Notes: generated by a model not told the origin, from the sequence alone. Shown: positions 53,428 through 61,708, numbered from the stretch's first letter. The stretch: DNA of 64,000 bases from Dyadobacter sp. CY345 (GCF_021502725.1 NZ_JAKFFS010000003.1:496001-560000); one strand, 5' to 3'. Numbers and translations: made by a program.

Positions 53428-54288
53428 TTAATGTCTCCACTTACCAAATTTACCTTCCTGATAGTCAGCATATGCTTCCTGGATTTCTAACCTTGTATTC
53501 ATTACAAAGGGTCCCTGAGCAACGACAGGTTCATTATTCGGTGAGGCATGACCAATTAATAACAAACTTTTTTCAGTAGCTTCGATATGAATTGTTCCGG
53601 CTTTCTCATCGAATTCAACCAGCGTGAGCTTATCAATTTCATCTCCGTTGACATTCAGCTTTCCGTTGATGATATAAAATAAAACCGTTCTGTTTTCAGG
53701 GATCGGGATCTCAAATTTTCCTCCTGCTTCAAAAGCGATTGTCGCCAAATGAATGTCAGCAAGTGATTCGATGGCACCTTTTTGACCTTCCCAAATTCCT
53801 GATACAGCATCGATAACGACTTTTCCTCCATCCGGATTTACATGCGGGATCTGATCTTTTTGCAGTCCGATATAGGCAGGGTCGACGTTTTTTAGTCTGG
53901 CCGGCAGGTTTACCCAAAGTTGGAGAATTTCAACATTTCCTCCGTTTTTGAGAAATTCTTTTGAAGAATTTTCAGAGTGGATAATTCCTTTCCCGGCAGT
54001 CATCCATTGGATTCCGCCAGCTCCAATTTTGCTATTATATCCTGTGCTGTCTGTGTGAACGATATCTCCATCAATAATAAAAGTGACCGTTTCAAAACCC
54101 TTATGGGGATGCGGACCGAAAGGCAATCCCCGATTATTGGCTGGATAAACCTGTGGCCCGTGATGATTCAAAAAAAGAAATGGTTCGAGCGCATCGATGG
54201 CAACTTCCTGCGAAGGCATGACGCGATAGGTATCCAGGCCACTCATATCAGTATATGCCGCCTTATATTTTGCAATGATCTGTTTCAT
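53428..54288 (-). CDS. Pirin-family bicupin protein
   Basis: This 286-residue protein has two cupin domains. The N-terminal one carries the metal-binding residues His60 and His62 (GPHPHKGFETVTFIIDG) and His104 and Glu106 (GIIHSEN). Pirin proteins are Fe(II)-binding cytosolic proteins; bacterial members show quercetinase or regulatory roles. Here no flavonoid gene is near. The stop overlaps no other gene, and the convergent DUF5009 gene ends 14 bases away. To the right of its start lies the CCGTCCGA repeat cluster. Confidence 0.92.
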   Translation of the reverse strand: MKQIIAKYKAAYTDMSGLDTYRVMPSQEVAIDALEPFLFLNHHGPQVYPANNRGLPFGPHPHKGFETVTFIIDGDIVHTDSTGYNSKIGAGGIQWMTAGKGIIHSENSSKEFLKNGGNVEILQLWVNLPARLKNVDPAYIGLQKDQIPHVNPDGGKVVIDAVSGIWEGQKGAIESLADIHLATIAFEAGGKFEIPIPENRTVLFYIINGKLNVNGDEIDKLTLVEFDEKAGTIHIEATEKSLLLIGHASPNNEPVVAQGPFVMNTRLEIQEAYADYQEGKFGKWRH

Positions 54289-54387
54289 GAAGTATTCTTC
54301 TCGTTTTTATTTAATAATGCAATTTGGGGAAGAATAGTTTTAGAATGGAGGTGTTGGAGAATTTCTGATGGCGAGTGAGTTTCTTAT

Positions 54388-54562
54388 CCGTCCGATGGTG
54401 GGAAATTTAGAAACCTAATTTGGGAGCTTGATTTTATTTACCCGTCCGAGGGCGGAAGATCTGGCAATTATAGTTTGGATCGTATTTTTTATTTACCCGT
54501 CCGACGGCGGAAAAGCCGTCGGACGGGCAGCCGGTCGGTCGGCTTTTTCGCCGTCCGACCGG
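54388..54562. repeat. GC-rich CCGTCCGA inverted-repeat cluster with two strong hairpins
   Basis: Three copies of a CCGTCCGA-n-GG-n-GG unit occur (about 54388, 54441 and 54496), the last two preceded by TTTATTTAC. The last copy extends into a perfect 13-bp stem: CCCGTCCGACGGC at 54496-54508 with 54515-54527. A second hairpin of the same length with one mismatch follows at 54531-54543/54550-54562. It lies between the start of pirin and the stop of the epimerase-like gene, both on the minus strand. It may serve as terminator for the latter but is far more elaborate than the others. Confidence 0.8.
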
Positions 54563-54578
54563 TAAAAAACAGCAATTA

Positions 54579-55436
54579 CTAAAAAGTAACCGGCCTAATT
54601 ATTTGCGGATTTTCAATGTTGGATTTGATAAACGACAAACCGTCTCGCATTAATTGTTCTTCCGATTCAAACATTTTCCGCCAGATATTGGCAACAGGTA
54701 ATTTAGGGCTAAACGCTTCAATACTGATCCAGCCATCATATTTAAGATCACGGATCGCACCAAAAATTCCTTCCCAATCTACGTTCCCTTTGCCAGGAGT
54801 CGACCGGTCATTTTCAGAAAGCTGAATAAAAGAAATCCGGTCGCCCATTTTTCGCATGGTATCGCCTATATTTTTCTCTTCAATATTAGCGTGAAACGTA
54901 TCAAACATGATCTTGCAATTTGGGTGATTTACATCATCGACAAAACGGATCAGTTCATCACCGCAGCTGGTAAGATATAATTCAAATCGGTTTAAATATT
55001 CGAGTCCCAGCGTAATATCAAGTTCGCCGGCATAATCCGCCAGTTCTCTGATGCTGTCAACCGCCCATTTCCATTCATCTGCCGTCGCAGGCTGACCGGT
55101 AAAAACGCCCAATGCAGAATGGTATGGGCCCATCAATTTGGTTGCTCCCAGAACAAGCGAGCAATCCAATGCACGTTTCAAATGTTCCAGAGTTCCTTTC
55201 CGCATAGCAGGATCCTGGCTGATTAAGTGGTTGTCTGGACCACAAATCGTATCGGTTTCGCAGGATAACCCTATGTCGTCCAACTTTTTGCGAAATTTAA
55301 ACCAGTGATCAGGATTGGTATTAAATATCGGCACCTCAATTCCGTCAAATCCTATTTCTTTAATCAACTCGAGGGTAGGGAAGAGTTTATCGTCAATTTG
55401 ATTTCCCCATAGAAGGAGATTCATGCTATACTTCAT
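54579..55436 (-). CDS. Sugar 3-epimerase-like TIM barrel (D-tagatose/psicose 3-epimerase family)
   Basis: This 285-residue AP-endonuclease-type TIM barrel has Glu146 in GLEYLNRFE, Asp179 in MFDTFHANIEE and Glu240 in SIEAF, three of the four metal ligands of the tagatose 3-epimerase family. At the fourth, where HFH-type motifs carry histidine, the sequence reads ISFIQLSEND, with Gln205 in the aligned place. It should isomerise or epimerise a ketose or keto-sugar in the cytosol. Its promoter region shares a segment with that of the Gfo/Idh gene ending at 50095, and an AraC gene is divergent to it. ATG start. Confidence 0.88.
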   Translation of the reverse strand: MKYSMNLLLWGNQIDDKLFPTLELIKEIGFDGIEVPIFNTNPDHWFKFRKKLDDIGLSCETDTICGPDNHLISQDPAMRKGTLEHLKRALDCSLVLGATKLMGPYHSALGVFTGQPATADEWKWAVDSIRELADYAGELDITLGLEYLNRFELYLTSCGDELIRFVDDVNHPNCKIMFDTFHANIEEKNIGDTMRKMGDRISFIQLSENDRSTPGKGNVDWEGIFGAIRDLKYDGWISIEAFSPKLPVANIWRKMFESEEQLMRDGLSFIKSNIENPQIIRPVTF

Positions 55437-55452
55437 GCAGATTGTTTTTTTT

Positions 55453-55534
55453 AATACAATTTTACAACAACAAAATACTAAATACTTTTCCTCATTTGAT
55501 TAGAACTAGCTGTATTTTGACTTTTGTTTTAAAT
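55453..55534. promoter_or_regulatory. Duplicated cis element, copy 2 (divergent epimerase - AraC region)
   Basis: Ungapped match to 51340-51410, including identical AATACAATTTTACA (55453-55466) and the segment 55495-55523, which differs from copy 1 at only two positions. It begins 17 bases before the epimerase start and ends about 55 bases before the AraC start. The AraC protein encoded next to it is the obvious candidate binder. Confidence 0.7.
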
Positions 55535-55578
55535 ATGTTCATTATTTTTGGCAAAATTCAGATAAGTCAATAATTCCT

Positions 55579-56439
55579 ATGAAAGCGCCGATTCACAAAA
55601 ACGTTGAAAGTCAGGTAAGGTCAGTAACGGTTCATGAACTCAGGGAACATCATTTTGACCCGAACTGGCATTTTCATCCTCACTATCAGCTTTTTACAGT
55701 TTTGGAAGGAACGGGAAAGAGACTGATAGGAGATTCCATCCAGACGTTTGAACCAGGTGATACCGTTTTTTTAGGGCCTGATATTCCACATTTATGGAGA
55801 AGCGATCCGGCTTATTTTGGAGGCAGCTCAGAGCTTTTCACACATGGTGTGGTTCTTTATTTTCAGGAAGATTTTTTAGGAAAAGATTTTTTCGAAAAAT
55901 CGGAAATGCTTCATTTAAAGCAACTACTAATTGATTCTAAGCGGGGGATAGAGTATAGAGGCCCCATTCGGGATCACATTCGCGAGGAGCTTCTAGAATT
56001 GAGAAATGCAGAAGGTTTCCAGGGTATTTTAAGGCTGCTCACACTGCTTGATAAACTTGCTCATGGCATGGCGGGAAGTCCGATAGCCAGTTACGGATAC
56101 GTCAATACCTACAAAGTTTCAGAAACTGAAAGAATGCAAAAAGTGCATAACTATGTGCTTCAGCATTTCGCCCAGGAAATCAGGCTGGGAGATGTCGCGT
56201 CGCTTGCAGGTATGAGTGAAGCTGCGTTTTGTCGTTATTTCAAAGCACGTTCCAACAAAACTTTTATTGATTTTGTAAATGAAATCAGGGTTGGGCATGC
56301 TTGTAAACTGCTTTTGGAGGATCAATGGACAATCGCGCAAATCGCCTACGATAGCGGTTTTGATTCTTTGTCAAATTTTAACCGGAACTTCAAACGTTAC
56401 ATCGGCCACACGCCAAGAGAATACAAAGCCAATTATTGA
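55579..56439 (+). CDS. AraC-family transcriptional regulator
   Basis: This 286-residue protein has an N-terminal cupin sensor (HHFDPNWHFHPHYQLFTVLEGTGKRLIGDS) and a C-terminal double HTH (IRLGDVASLAGMSEAAFCRYF, IAQIAYDSGFDSLSNFNRNFKRY). It is divergent from the epimerase-like gene, sharing a 142-bp region that contains one of the two copies of a duplicated cis element. It is therefore the probable regulator of the epimerase gene and, through the second copy, of the Gfo/Idh and GNAT genes. It is a paralogue of the AraC gene at 39048. A degenerate copy of the stop-codon hairpin repeat follows it. Confidence 0.94.
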   Translation: MKAPIHKNVESQVRSVTVHELREHHFDPNWHFHPHYQLFTVLEGTGKRLIGDSIQTFEPGDTVFLGPDIPHLWRSDPAYFGGSSELFTHGVVLYFQEDFLGKDFFEKSEMLHLKQLLIDSKRGIEYRGPIRDHIREELLELRNAEGFQGILRLLTLLDKLAHGMAGSPIASYGYVNTYKVSETERMQKVHNYVLQHFAQEIRLGDVASLAGMSEAAFCRYFKARSNKTFIDFVNEIRVGHACKLLLEDQWTIAQIAYDSGFDSLSNFNRNFKRYIGHTPREYKANY

Positions 56440-56443
56440 AACT

Positions 56444-56512
56444 TAGCCCTGAAAGTGCGTTATATCTTAGCCTCGGGTAACGCCCTTGGGAAATTCACGG
56501 GTAAACGCCCGT
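56444..56512 (+). repeat. Double-hairpin repeat, degenerate copy after the AraC gene
   Basis: Reading on the plus strand, TAGCCCTGAAAGTGCGTTAT begins 5 bases after the AraC stop and is followed by CGGGTAACGCCC and CACGGGTAAACGCCCGT units. It matches, base for base apart from a few changes, the minus-strand copy at 56579-56627. One stem position is mispaired (GCCC/GTGC), so it is decayed. Confidence 0.65.
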
Positions 56513-56578
56513 TGGGAATTAGCAACTCGCACGGAATATGCGATGATTGATATGAATAAAAACGTACATTGCCAAATT

Positions 56579-56627
56579 AATAGGGCGTTGCCCTATTCTA
56601 AAATATAACGCCCTTTCAGGGCTATTA
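56579..56627 (-). repeat. Double-hairpin repeat at the stop codon of the D-aminoacylase gene
   Basis: Hairpin 1 is AATAGGGC-GTT-GCCCTATT (56579-56597). Hairpin 2 is GCCC-TTTCA-GGGC (56610-56622). They are separated by 12-13 bases. The element ends against the gene's TAA stop (56625-56627). It is the same architecture as 59928-59972 with different stem bases that still pair. Confidence 0.8.
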
Positions 56628-58304
56628 GTCGTTGGTTTTGTAGCCGGGACCTTTTACAAATTTCCCGGGTTTTGCACCGGTGTGTTCGCCATTTTTTAAA
56701 ACAGATACGCCGTTCACAAAAACATCAGAAATACCGGTGGCAAATTGCTGAGGTTTGTCGTAAGTAGCCAGGTCTTTCACTTTTTTGAGATCAAAAACTA
56801 CCACATCAGCGTAATTACCAACTTTAAGTTCTCCACGTTTTTTGAGTTTTAAGTTTGTTGCAGGTAGTTTGGCCAGCTTGTAAATCGCCTTCTCCAATGG
56901 CAACAATTTTTCATCCCTTGAATAATGCCCGATCACACGAATGAAATTTCCATAGGCCCGTGGATGTGGCTGCGATTTTAGAAAAACCCCTTCCGGCGAA
57001 AAACTACCTTCATCTGATCCAAAGCTTACCCAGGGTAACGCCACCTGTTTTTTTACATTTTCCTCATTCATTAAAAAATATGCAGCGCCAATTCTGGTGC
57101 TGTCATGAACGATAAGATCCAAGGCAGTTTCTTCAGGAGATTTACCTCTTATTTTGGCGACTTCTGCCAAAGTTTTTCCCGTATACTTTTTTAGAGAATC
57201 TTGCTTGAAGCCAAGCAACAATACTTTTTCAGCTGATCCGGCGCCGTAATAAAGGTTTTCCCAGTCTGAGGGATTTGTTTTCATCGCTATCGCCATTTTA
57301 GCTCTGATTGCCGGATCCTGCAGACGGAGCCATAATTTTCCAAAACCGCCATCCTGCAAAGAAGGAGGAAGCGAAGCGGTAAGTCCTGTGGCACCGGCCA
57401 GGTATGTGTACATGTCAGCAGTTATGCGCAAACCTTCTGCTCGCGCTTTTTCAATACGTTTAATGACAGCATCCATTTTCTTCCAATTATCTTTTCCAGC
57501 TGCTTTAAGGTGATATATTTCGGCAGGGATGTTGGCTTCTTTTGAGATTGTAATCAATTCTTCAACAGCTTCTTCCAGCTTATTCCCCTCGCTGCGTAAA
57601 TGCGAAATGTACATACCGCCGTGTTTCGATGCTTCCTTGCACAGCGCGATCAGTTCTTGTGTATTTGCGAAAAAATCGGGAGGATAAATTAATGACGAAC
57701 CCACACCCATCGCGCCTTCTTCCATGGCTGTTTTTACCAGTAATCTCATACTATCCAATTCGGCCGGCGTGGCTTTGCGGTTATCTTCGCCCACAACATA
57801 AGTTCTTACTGTACCGGCTCCGATAAATGACGCGACATTACAGCTTATACCTTTCTTTTCGAGAAAATTCAAATATTCTCCAAGTGTATTCCAATCGATT
57901 TTATACTTAACATCGCCCTGGCCCTTTTGCAGGTCAGATTTCATTTTCGGGTTTAATGGGCCCATGCTGCTACCTTCTCCCATCACTTCCAGAGTTACAC
58001 CCTGACGAATATCACTTTGGCTTCGTCCATCATGAATCAAAGATTCTGTTGCCCAGCTCAGTATGTTTATAAAACCAGGTGCAATAGCTTGTCCTTTTGC
58101 ATCAATTTCATTTTTAGCCTTTTCATTTTTCAGGTCACCAATGAAGGCGATGGTATCGGCATTAATGGCAATATCAGCCATGACAGGTTTTTCCCCATTT
58201 CCATCATAGATCGTACCATTCCGAATGATTGTATCATACTTATTTTTTGAAGAACAAGAAAAAAGGCAGGCGCAGAGAAGAAGTGAGGGCAGCAAATGTT
58301 TCAT
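56625..58304 (-). CDS. D-aminoacylase-like amidohydrolase lipoprotein lacking the H-x-H motif
   Basis: This 559-residue protein has a lipoprotein signal (LFSC, Cys17) and the amidohydrolase fold of N-acyl-D-amino-acid deacylases: DTIIRNGTIYDGNGEKPVMAD at the start, YISHLRSEG and EIYHLKAAG histidines in the barrel, VSFGSDEG aspartate, and the GELKVGNYADVVVFDL end. At residues 77-84, where canonical enzymes have PGFIDxHTH, it reads PGFINILS, and the usual N-C-G cysteine block is VMGEGSS. Two conserved barrel histidines and the aspartate remain, so a one-metal site is possible. Being a lipoprotein, it acts outside the cytoplasm. It ends at the double-hairpin repeat. Confidence 0.83.
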   Translation of the reverse strand: MKHLLPSLLLCACLFSCSSKNKYDTIIRNGTIYDGNGEKPVMADIAINADTIAFIGDLKNEKAKNEIDAKGQAIAPGFINILSWATESLIHDGRSQSDIRQGVTLEVMGEGSSMGPLNPKMKSDLQKGQGDVKYKIDWNTLGEYLNFLEKKGISCNVASFIGAGTVRTYVVGEDNRKATPAELDSMRLLVKTAMEEGAMGVGSSLIYPPDFFANTQELIALCKEASKHGGMYISHLRSEGNKLEEAVEELITISKEANIPAEIYHLKAAGKDNWKKMDAVIKRIEKARAEGLRITADMYTYLAGATGLTASLPPSLQDGGFGKLWLRLQDPAIRAKMAIAMKTNPSDWENLYYGAGSAEKVLLLGFKQDSLKKYTGKTLAEVAKIRGKSPEETALDLIVHDSTRIGAAYFLMNEENVKKQVALPWVSFGSDEGSFSPEGVFLKSQPHPRAYGNFIRVIGHYSRDEKLLPLEKAIYKLAKLPATNLKLKKRGELKVGNYADVVVFDLKKVKDLATYDKPQQFATGISDVFVNGVSVLKNGEHTGAKPGKFVKGPGYKTND

Positions 58305-58401
58305 GAAGCTAAGATTTCGGGGTTAGGTCAGTTTTTATCCAATTTAGGCCAAATAACTTACCAGAAATCAATCAAACAAAAAAGATTCGATACAAACAAA
58401 A

Positions 58402-58439
58402 AAAATCCCCCCAAACTTCAATTTCGGAGGGATTTTTTT
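58402..58439 (-). terminator. Rho-independent terminator of the uxuA-SDR-thuA-gfo operon
   Basis: AAAATCCC (58402-58409) pairs with GGGATTTT (58429-58436), extended by A/T runs on both sides. On the minus strand a T tract follows. It lies 13 bases beyond the Gfo/Idh stop. Confidence 0.82.
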
Positions 58440-58451
58440 GTTTAGATTTTC

Positions 58452-59888
58452 TTAACCTTTCACCTTGGTCGTTCCATAAGGTCCGCGTTGCGGTCTTGAC
58501 AAAGTTGCACTGGCTTCTTTATCACCAATATAATCTTCTTTTTTAGGATCCCATTTAAGTTTTCGGCCAAGCTTCATTGCAGTATGCGCCAGAAGACAAG
58601 CGGTGCAGGAGCGCTGCGCGATTTCTGCATGACTTATCGTTTGTTTGCCACTCTGTATACTTTCAATCCAATTCTGGTGTTGTTCCGGACTTTCGTATAA
58701 GTGAATTTCATCCTGCCCGATCACCGATCCGAGAATTTTCGGATCACTTGCATAAAATGCTTTATTCTCTTTCGCAGCTGCTGCGGCGCCAGGATCGGAA
58801 GCAGTTACGCCGACGTTTCCACGTGAGACAAATATCCAGCCTTCGGTTCCTTCAAATTTTACGCCGTTTGGATTTGTTCCGCCAATTTCCATTTCAACGC
58901 CGTTTGCATATTTTGAATTGACTAAAAAGTCGCCGTGGACATCCCATAATCCTGATCCTTGTGCAGGAAACGTTGCTTTTCCTTCAATTTCAATTGGCCC
59001 GGTTAATTCGGTATCCATTCCCCAATGGGCTATGTCAATATGGTGAGAACCCCAGCCTGTGATCATTCCTGCACCAAATTGTTCCAAGCGTAACCATCCC
59101 GGACGCTGATTCAGCATATCAGTCTGAGAATGTACCCGGTCCAAAGTATAATAAATGTCAGGTGTTGAACCCAGCCACATATCATAATTTAAATTAGAAG
59201 GAACGGGCATTTTATCAGGGTTTCCTCCGGCAGGATCACCAGGAAGTCCGACGTATACTTTTTTCAGTTTACCAATCCTGCCATTCCGCACCAGTTCACA
59301 AGTTCTTTTAAATTGCGGCCAGGGATTCATGGATCGTTGCTGGCTGCCAAGCTGGAAAATGACTTTTTTCTTGATCACCATATCAGCCATTTGTCTTCCT
59401 TCACGGATAGTAAGGGAAGTTGGCTTTTGCATGTAGATATGTTTTCCGGCTACGGCTGCTTCCATGGCTGGCTGCGCATGCCAGTGATCCGGCGTACTGA
59501 TGATTACGGCATCAATATCTTTTCTCGCCAGAATTTCATGATAATCGTCGTAGGTTTTTACGTCCAGATATTTTTCCTTTCCGGTACGTTCAGCATATTT
59601 TTTTTCAATCCAGATTTTACCCTGTGCCAAACGGTTTTTGTCCAGATCTGACACTGCGATCACATGCGCTGCTTCATTTTTTATAATTTCCGGTAAATCG
59701 TGAGAGGAGCCAATCCGGCCAAATCCGATCTGTCCAATATTAATTTTATTACTTGGCGCGTTTTTCCCGAAAACACTGGCGGGAACGATGGTTGGGAACA
59801 TGGACGCGGCGATTATACCTGCGGTACCGGTTCCAGCAGTTTTTAGAAATGATCTTCTGCTTTGATTATTTTCTTCTGAGTTATGCAT
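58452..59888 (-). CDS. Tat-exported Gfo/Idh/MocA-family oxidoreductase
   Basis: This 478-residue protein carries a twin-arginine signal (SRRSFLKTAGTGTAGIIAASM, Arg11-Arg12). Next come the Rossmann fold (INIGQIGFGRIGSSHD) and the catalytic motif as M-Q-K-P near residue 150, with lysine kept. The C-terminal domain has the WGSHHIDIAHWGMD segment of the glucoside/hexoside oxidoreductase subgroup. Export with a bound cofactor fits periplasmic oxidation of glycosides to 3-keto sugars. It is the last gene of a minus-strand set with ThuA (81 bases upstream), SDR and UxuA. A double-hairpin repeat separates it from thuA. Confidence 0.9.
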   Translation of the reverse strand: MHNSEENNQSRRSFLKTAGTGTAGIIAASMFPTIVPASVFGKNAPSNKINIGQIGFGRIGSSHDLPEIIKNEAAHVIAVSDLDKNRLAQGKIWIEKKYAERTGKEKYLDVKTYDDYHEILARKDIDAVIISTPDHWHAQPAMEAAVAGKHIYMQKPTSLTIREGRQMADMVIKKKVIFQLGSQQRSMNPWPQFKRTCELVRNGRIGKLKKVYVGLPGDPAGGNPDKMPVPSNLNYDMWLGSTPDIYYTLDRVHSQTDMLNQRPGWLRLEQFGAGMITGWGSHHIDIAHWGMDTELTGPIEIEGKATFPAQGSGLWDVHGDFLVNSKYANGVEMEIGGTNPNGVKFEGTEGWIFVSRGNVGVTASDPGAAAAAKENKAFYASDPKILGSVIGQDEIHLYESPEQHQNWIESIQSGKQTISHAEIAQRSCTACLLAHTAMKLGRKLKWDPKKEDYIGDKEASATLSRPQRGPYGTTKVKG

Positions 59889-59927
59889 AGGATTCAGGAT
59901 TGTTGGGTGATGGAGATGGTAAGCCCC

Positions 59928-59972
59928 ATAGGGCGATGCCCTATGTTAAGGTATGTCGGCCTTTCAGGCCTA
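59928..59972 (-). repeat. Double-hairpin repeat overlapping the ThuA stop codon
   Basis: Hairpin 1 ATAGGGC-GAT-GCCCTAT (59928-59944), 13-base spacer, hairpin 2 GGCC-TTTCA-GGCC (59958-59970). On the minus strand the element starts TAGGCC, and its TAG is the thuA stop codon itself. Compared with 56579-56627 the second stem changed from GCCC/GGGC to GGCC/GGCC with pairing kept. Confidence 0.8.
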
Positions 59973-60809
59973 GTTGGTCTTGACTTCGTCGGATGGAGAT
60001 TTTGCGTAGGCTTTGCTGTAATTCCGCAGTTTTTGTGGTCCAATCGCCCATTCAATTCCTCCAAGAATATGCTTTCTTAAGTCGTCTTTTAAATAGTCAT
60101 CTTTTTCATGTCCTATGGAAGTGTAAAACGCACGTCCGCCATCGTACTCATGCCACCAAACAGACGGGAATACCGTTCCAAAAGTATCAAGCGCTTTTCC
60201 CGCAGGTTTTTGAATCGAGGTGTGATCGTTGACCGCCAGAACGTTCAGGTTTACGCTCATTTCTTTCAAAAAATAAAACTCATCTTTTTCACGATCCCAC
60301 TTTTTTGGTAAATGTGCCAGTGACGGATTTTTTGAGTCAAGAATATTTACCGAAAAACTTTGTCCCGGTTCATGCCAGAAAAATGTTCCTCCCAGCATAT
60401 TTTTAAACCATGTCCAGCTCCTTTCTGTACCACAAGCTGAGTGTAATCCAACGAAATTTCCACCAGCCTGTATGTAGCGCATCAGAGCAACGCGTTGAGC
60501 ATCAGTATCAAAAACGTCATTATTGGTATTTGAAAAAACCAAGGCATCATATTGTTTCAGATTTTCATCTGTAAATTTTGATGGATCGTCGCTTACATCA
60601 ACAACAAAGCCATGCTGTTTTCCCAAAGCCTGAATCGCCTCAACAGAATTGGCAATATTGTCATGTACATAACCTTTTCCATTTTTAGTATAAACCAGAA
60701 TTTTGACCTTATTCCATTTTATCTTTTGTGCGTGTACTGGAAAAGTGAAAAATGCCAATGCAAGAAGCAGAACGAAACATGCTAAATTTCCATAGGGTTT
60801 TCTCTTCAT
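59970..60809 (-). CDS. ThuA-domain protein, exported
   Basis: This 279-residue protein has a signal peptide (residues 1-27, ending VHAQ) and a single ThuA-like domain with KILVYTKNGKGYVHDN, SNTNNDVFD, GGNFVGLHSACGTERSW and the GRAFYTSIGHEKDDY end. ThuA proteins act with ThuB-type oxidoreductases on 3-keto disaccharides such as keto-trehalose. The Tat-exported Gfo/Idh gene directly downstream gives exactly that pairing, both exported. The domain also forms the N-terminus of the giant protein at 46266-49994. Its stop codon TAG is the first three bases of the double-hairpin repeat. Confidence 0.9.
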   Translation of the reverse strand: MKRKPYGNLACFVLLLALAFFTFPVHAQKIKWNKVKILVYTKNGKGYVHDNIANSVEAIQALGKQHGFVVDVSDDPSKFTDENLKQYDALVFSNTNNDVFDTDAQRVALMRYIQAGGNFVGLHSACGTERSWTWFKNMLGGTFFWHEPGQSFSVNILDSKNPSLAHLPKKWDREKDEFYFLKEMSVNLNVLAVNDHTSIQKPAGKALDTFGTVFPSVWWHEYDGGRAFYTSIGHEKDDYLKDDLRKHILGGIEWAIGPQKLRNYSKAYAKSPSDEVKTN

Positions 60810-60846
60810 TACTAAATGTTCGTTTTAAGGTTAAGGAATAAAATGT

Positions 60847-61638
60847 TTAAAAACCTATGGAATTTCCACCATCAACAGGAAGCGACACACCGGTAATGAA
60901 TTTTGCGGCACTGGAAGCCAGAAATACCGCGGCCCATCCGATATCTTCTGGTTTTCCCCAGGTACCCATGGGTGTTCGGTCCATTGCTTTGTCCCGCCGG
61001 GAAGGATCTCCGTTCATGGCGGTTAGCATCATGGGCGTTTCTATAAATCCTGGTGCAACGGCATTGATCCTTACGTTATATGGAGAAAATTCAGTCGTTA
61101 AAGCCTTTACCATACCTGCAATAGCTGATTTGGAAGCAGTATATGCTACAACCCGGTCAATTCCATAAATAGCGGCCATGGATGTGATCATGATAATGGA
61201 GCCGGATTTTCGTTCGATCATTCGTTTTCCACATTCACGTGTCATGGAGAAAACAGCATGTAAGTTCGTTTGTATGACCTTGTCAAAATCAGCGTCCGTC
61301 ACTTCCACAGCAAATTTCTTCATATTGATTCCGGCATTATTTACCAGAATATCAATCGGTCCGCATTGTTTTTCAATATCAGCCACCAACAATGGAATCG
61401 TATCAAGCTGTGTGATGTCATTGACGAAATAAGTAGCTTTCTCCCCTAATTTTTCGACAGCTTCCTGTAAAACGGATTCTCTGCGTCCAGTTAAAACGAC
61501 ACTTGCGCCAGCGTTTACCATACATTGTGCAATGTGAAACCCGATGCCGCTACCACCACCGGTTATCAGGGCGACTTTTCCTTCAAGTGAAAAAACTGAG
61601 GGTTGTAATTGATCTTCTTTAAATATTGATTCCGGCAT
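60847..61638 (-). CDS. SDR-family oxidoreductase, probable fructuronate/gluconate-type reductase
   Basis: This 263-residue short-chain dehydrogenase has T-G-G-G-S-G-I-G at about residues 24-31, the NNAG block (LVNNAGINM), the catalytic Ser in IMITSMAA and the Y-T-A-S-K motif (VAYTASKSA). The IETPMM loop follows. It lies 70 bases downstream of uxuA on the same strand, so the likely reaction is the NADH-linked conversion between D-fructuronate and D-mannonate. The start is the ATG at 61638; a TTG 11 codons upstream is the alternative. SDR substrate specificity cannot be read from the sequence alone. Confidence 0.87.
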   Translation of the reverse strand: MPESIFKEDQLQPSVFSLEGKVALITGGGSGIGFHIAQCMVNAGASVVLTGRRESVLQEAVEKLGEKATYFVNDITQLDTIPLLVADIEKQCGPIDILVNNAGINMKKFAVEVTDADFDKVIQTNLHAVFSMTRECGKRMIERKSGSIIMITSMAAIYGIDRVVAYTASKSAIAGMVKALTTEFSPYNVRINAVAPGFIETPMMLTAMNGDPSRRDKAMDRTPMGTWGKPEDIGWAAVFLASSAAKFITGVSLPVDGGNSIGF

Positions 61639-61708
61639 TGTATTAACTGATAGTTGGTAAAAGTTTTTCAAAATCGGCTTGACTAGACCAAGTCGGAGGC
61701 GACTATTT

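Noticed and set aside
54388..54562. Possible CRISPR array
   Set aside because: Only three short imperfect copies with irregular length and no cas genes; the copies form hairpins and fit a palindromic repeat better.
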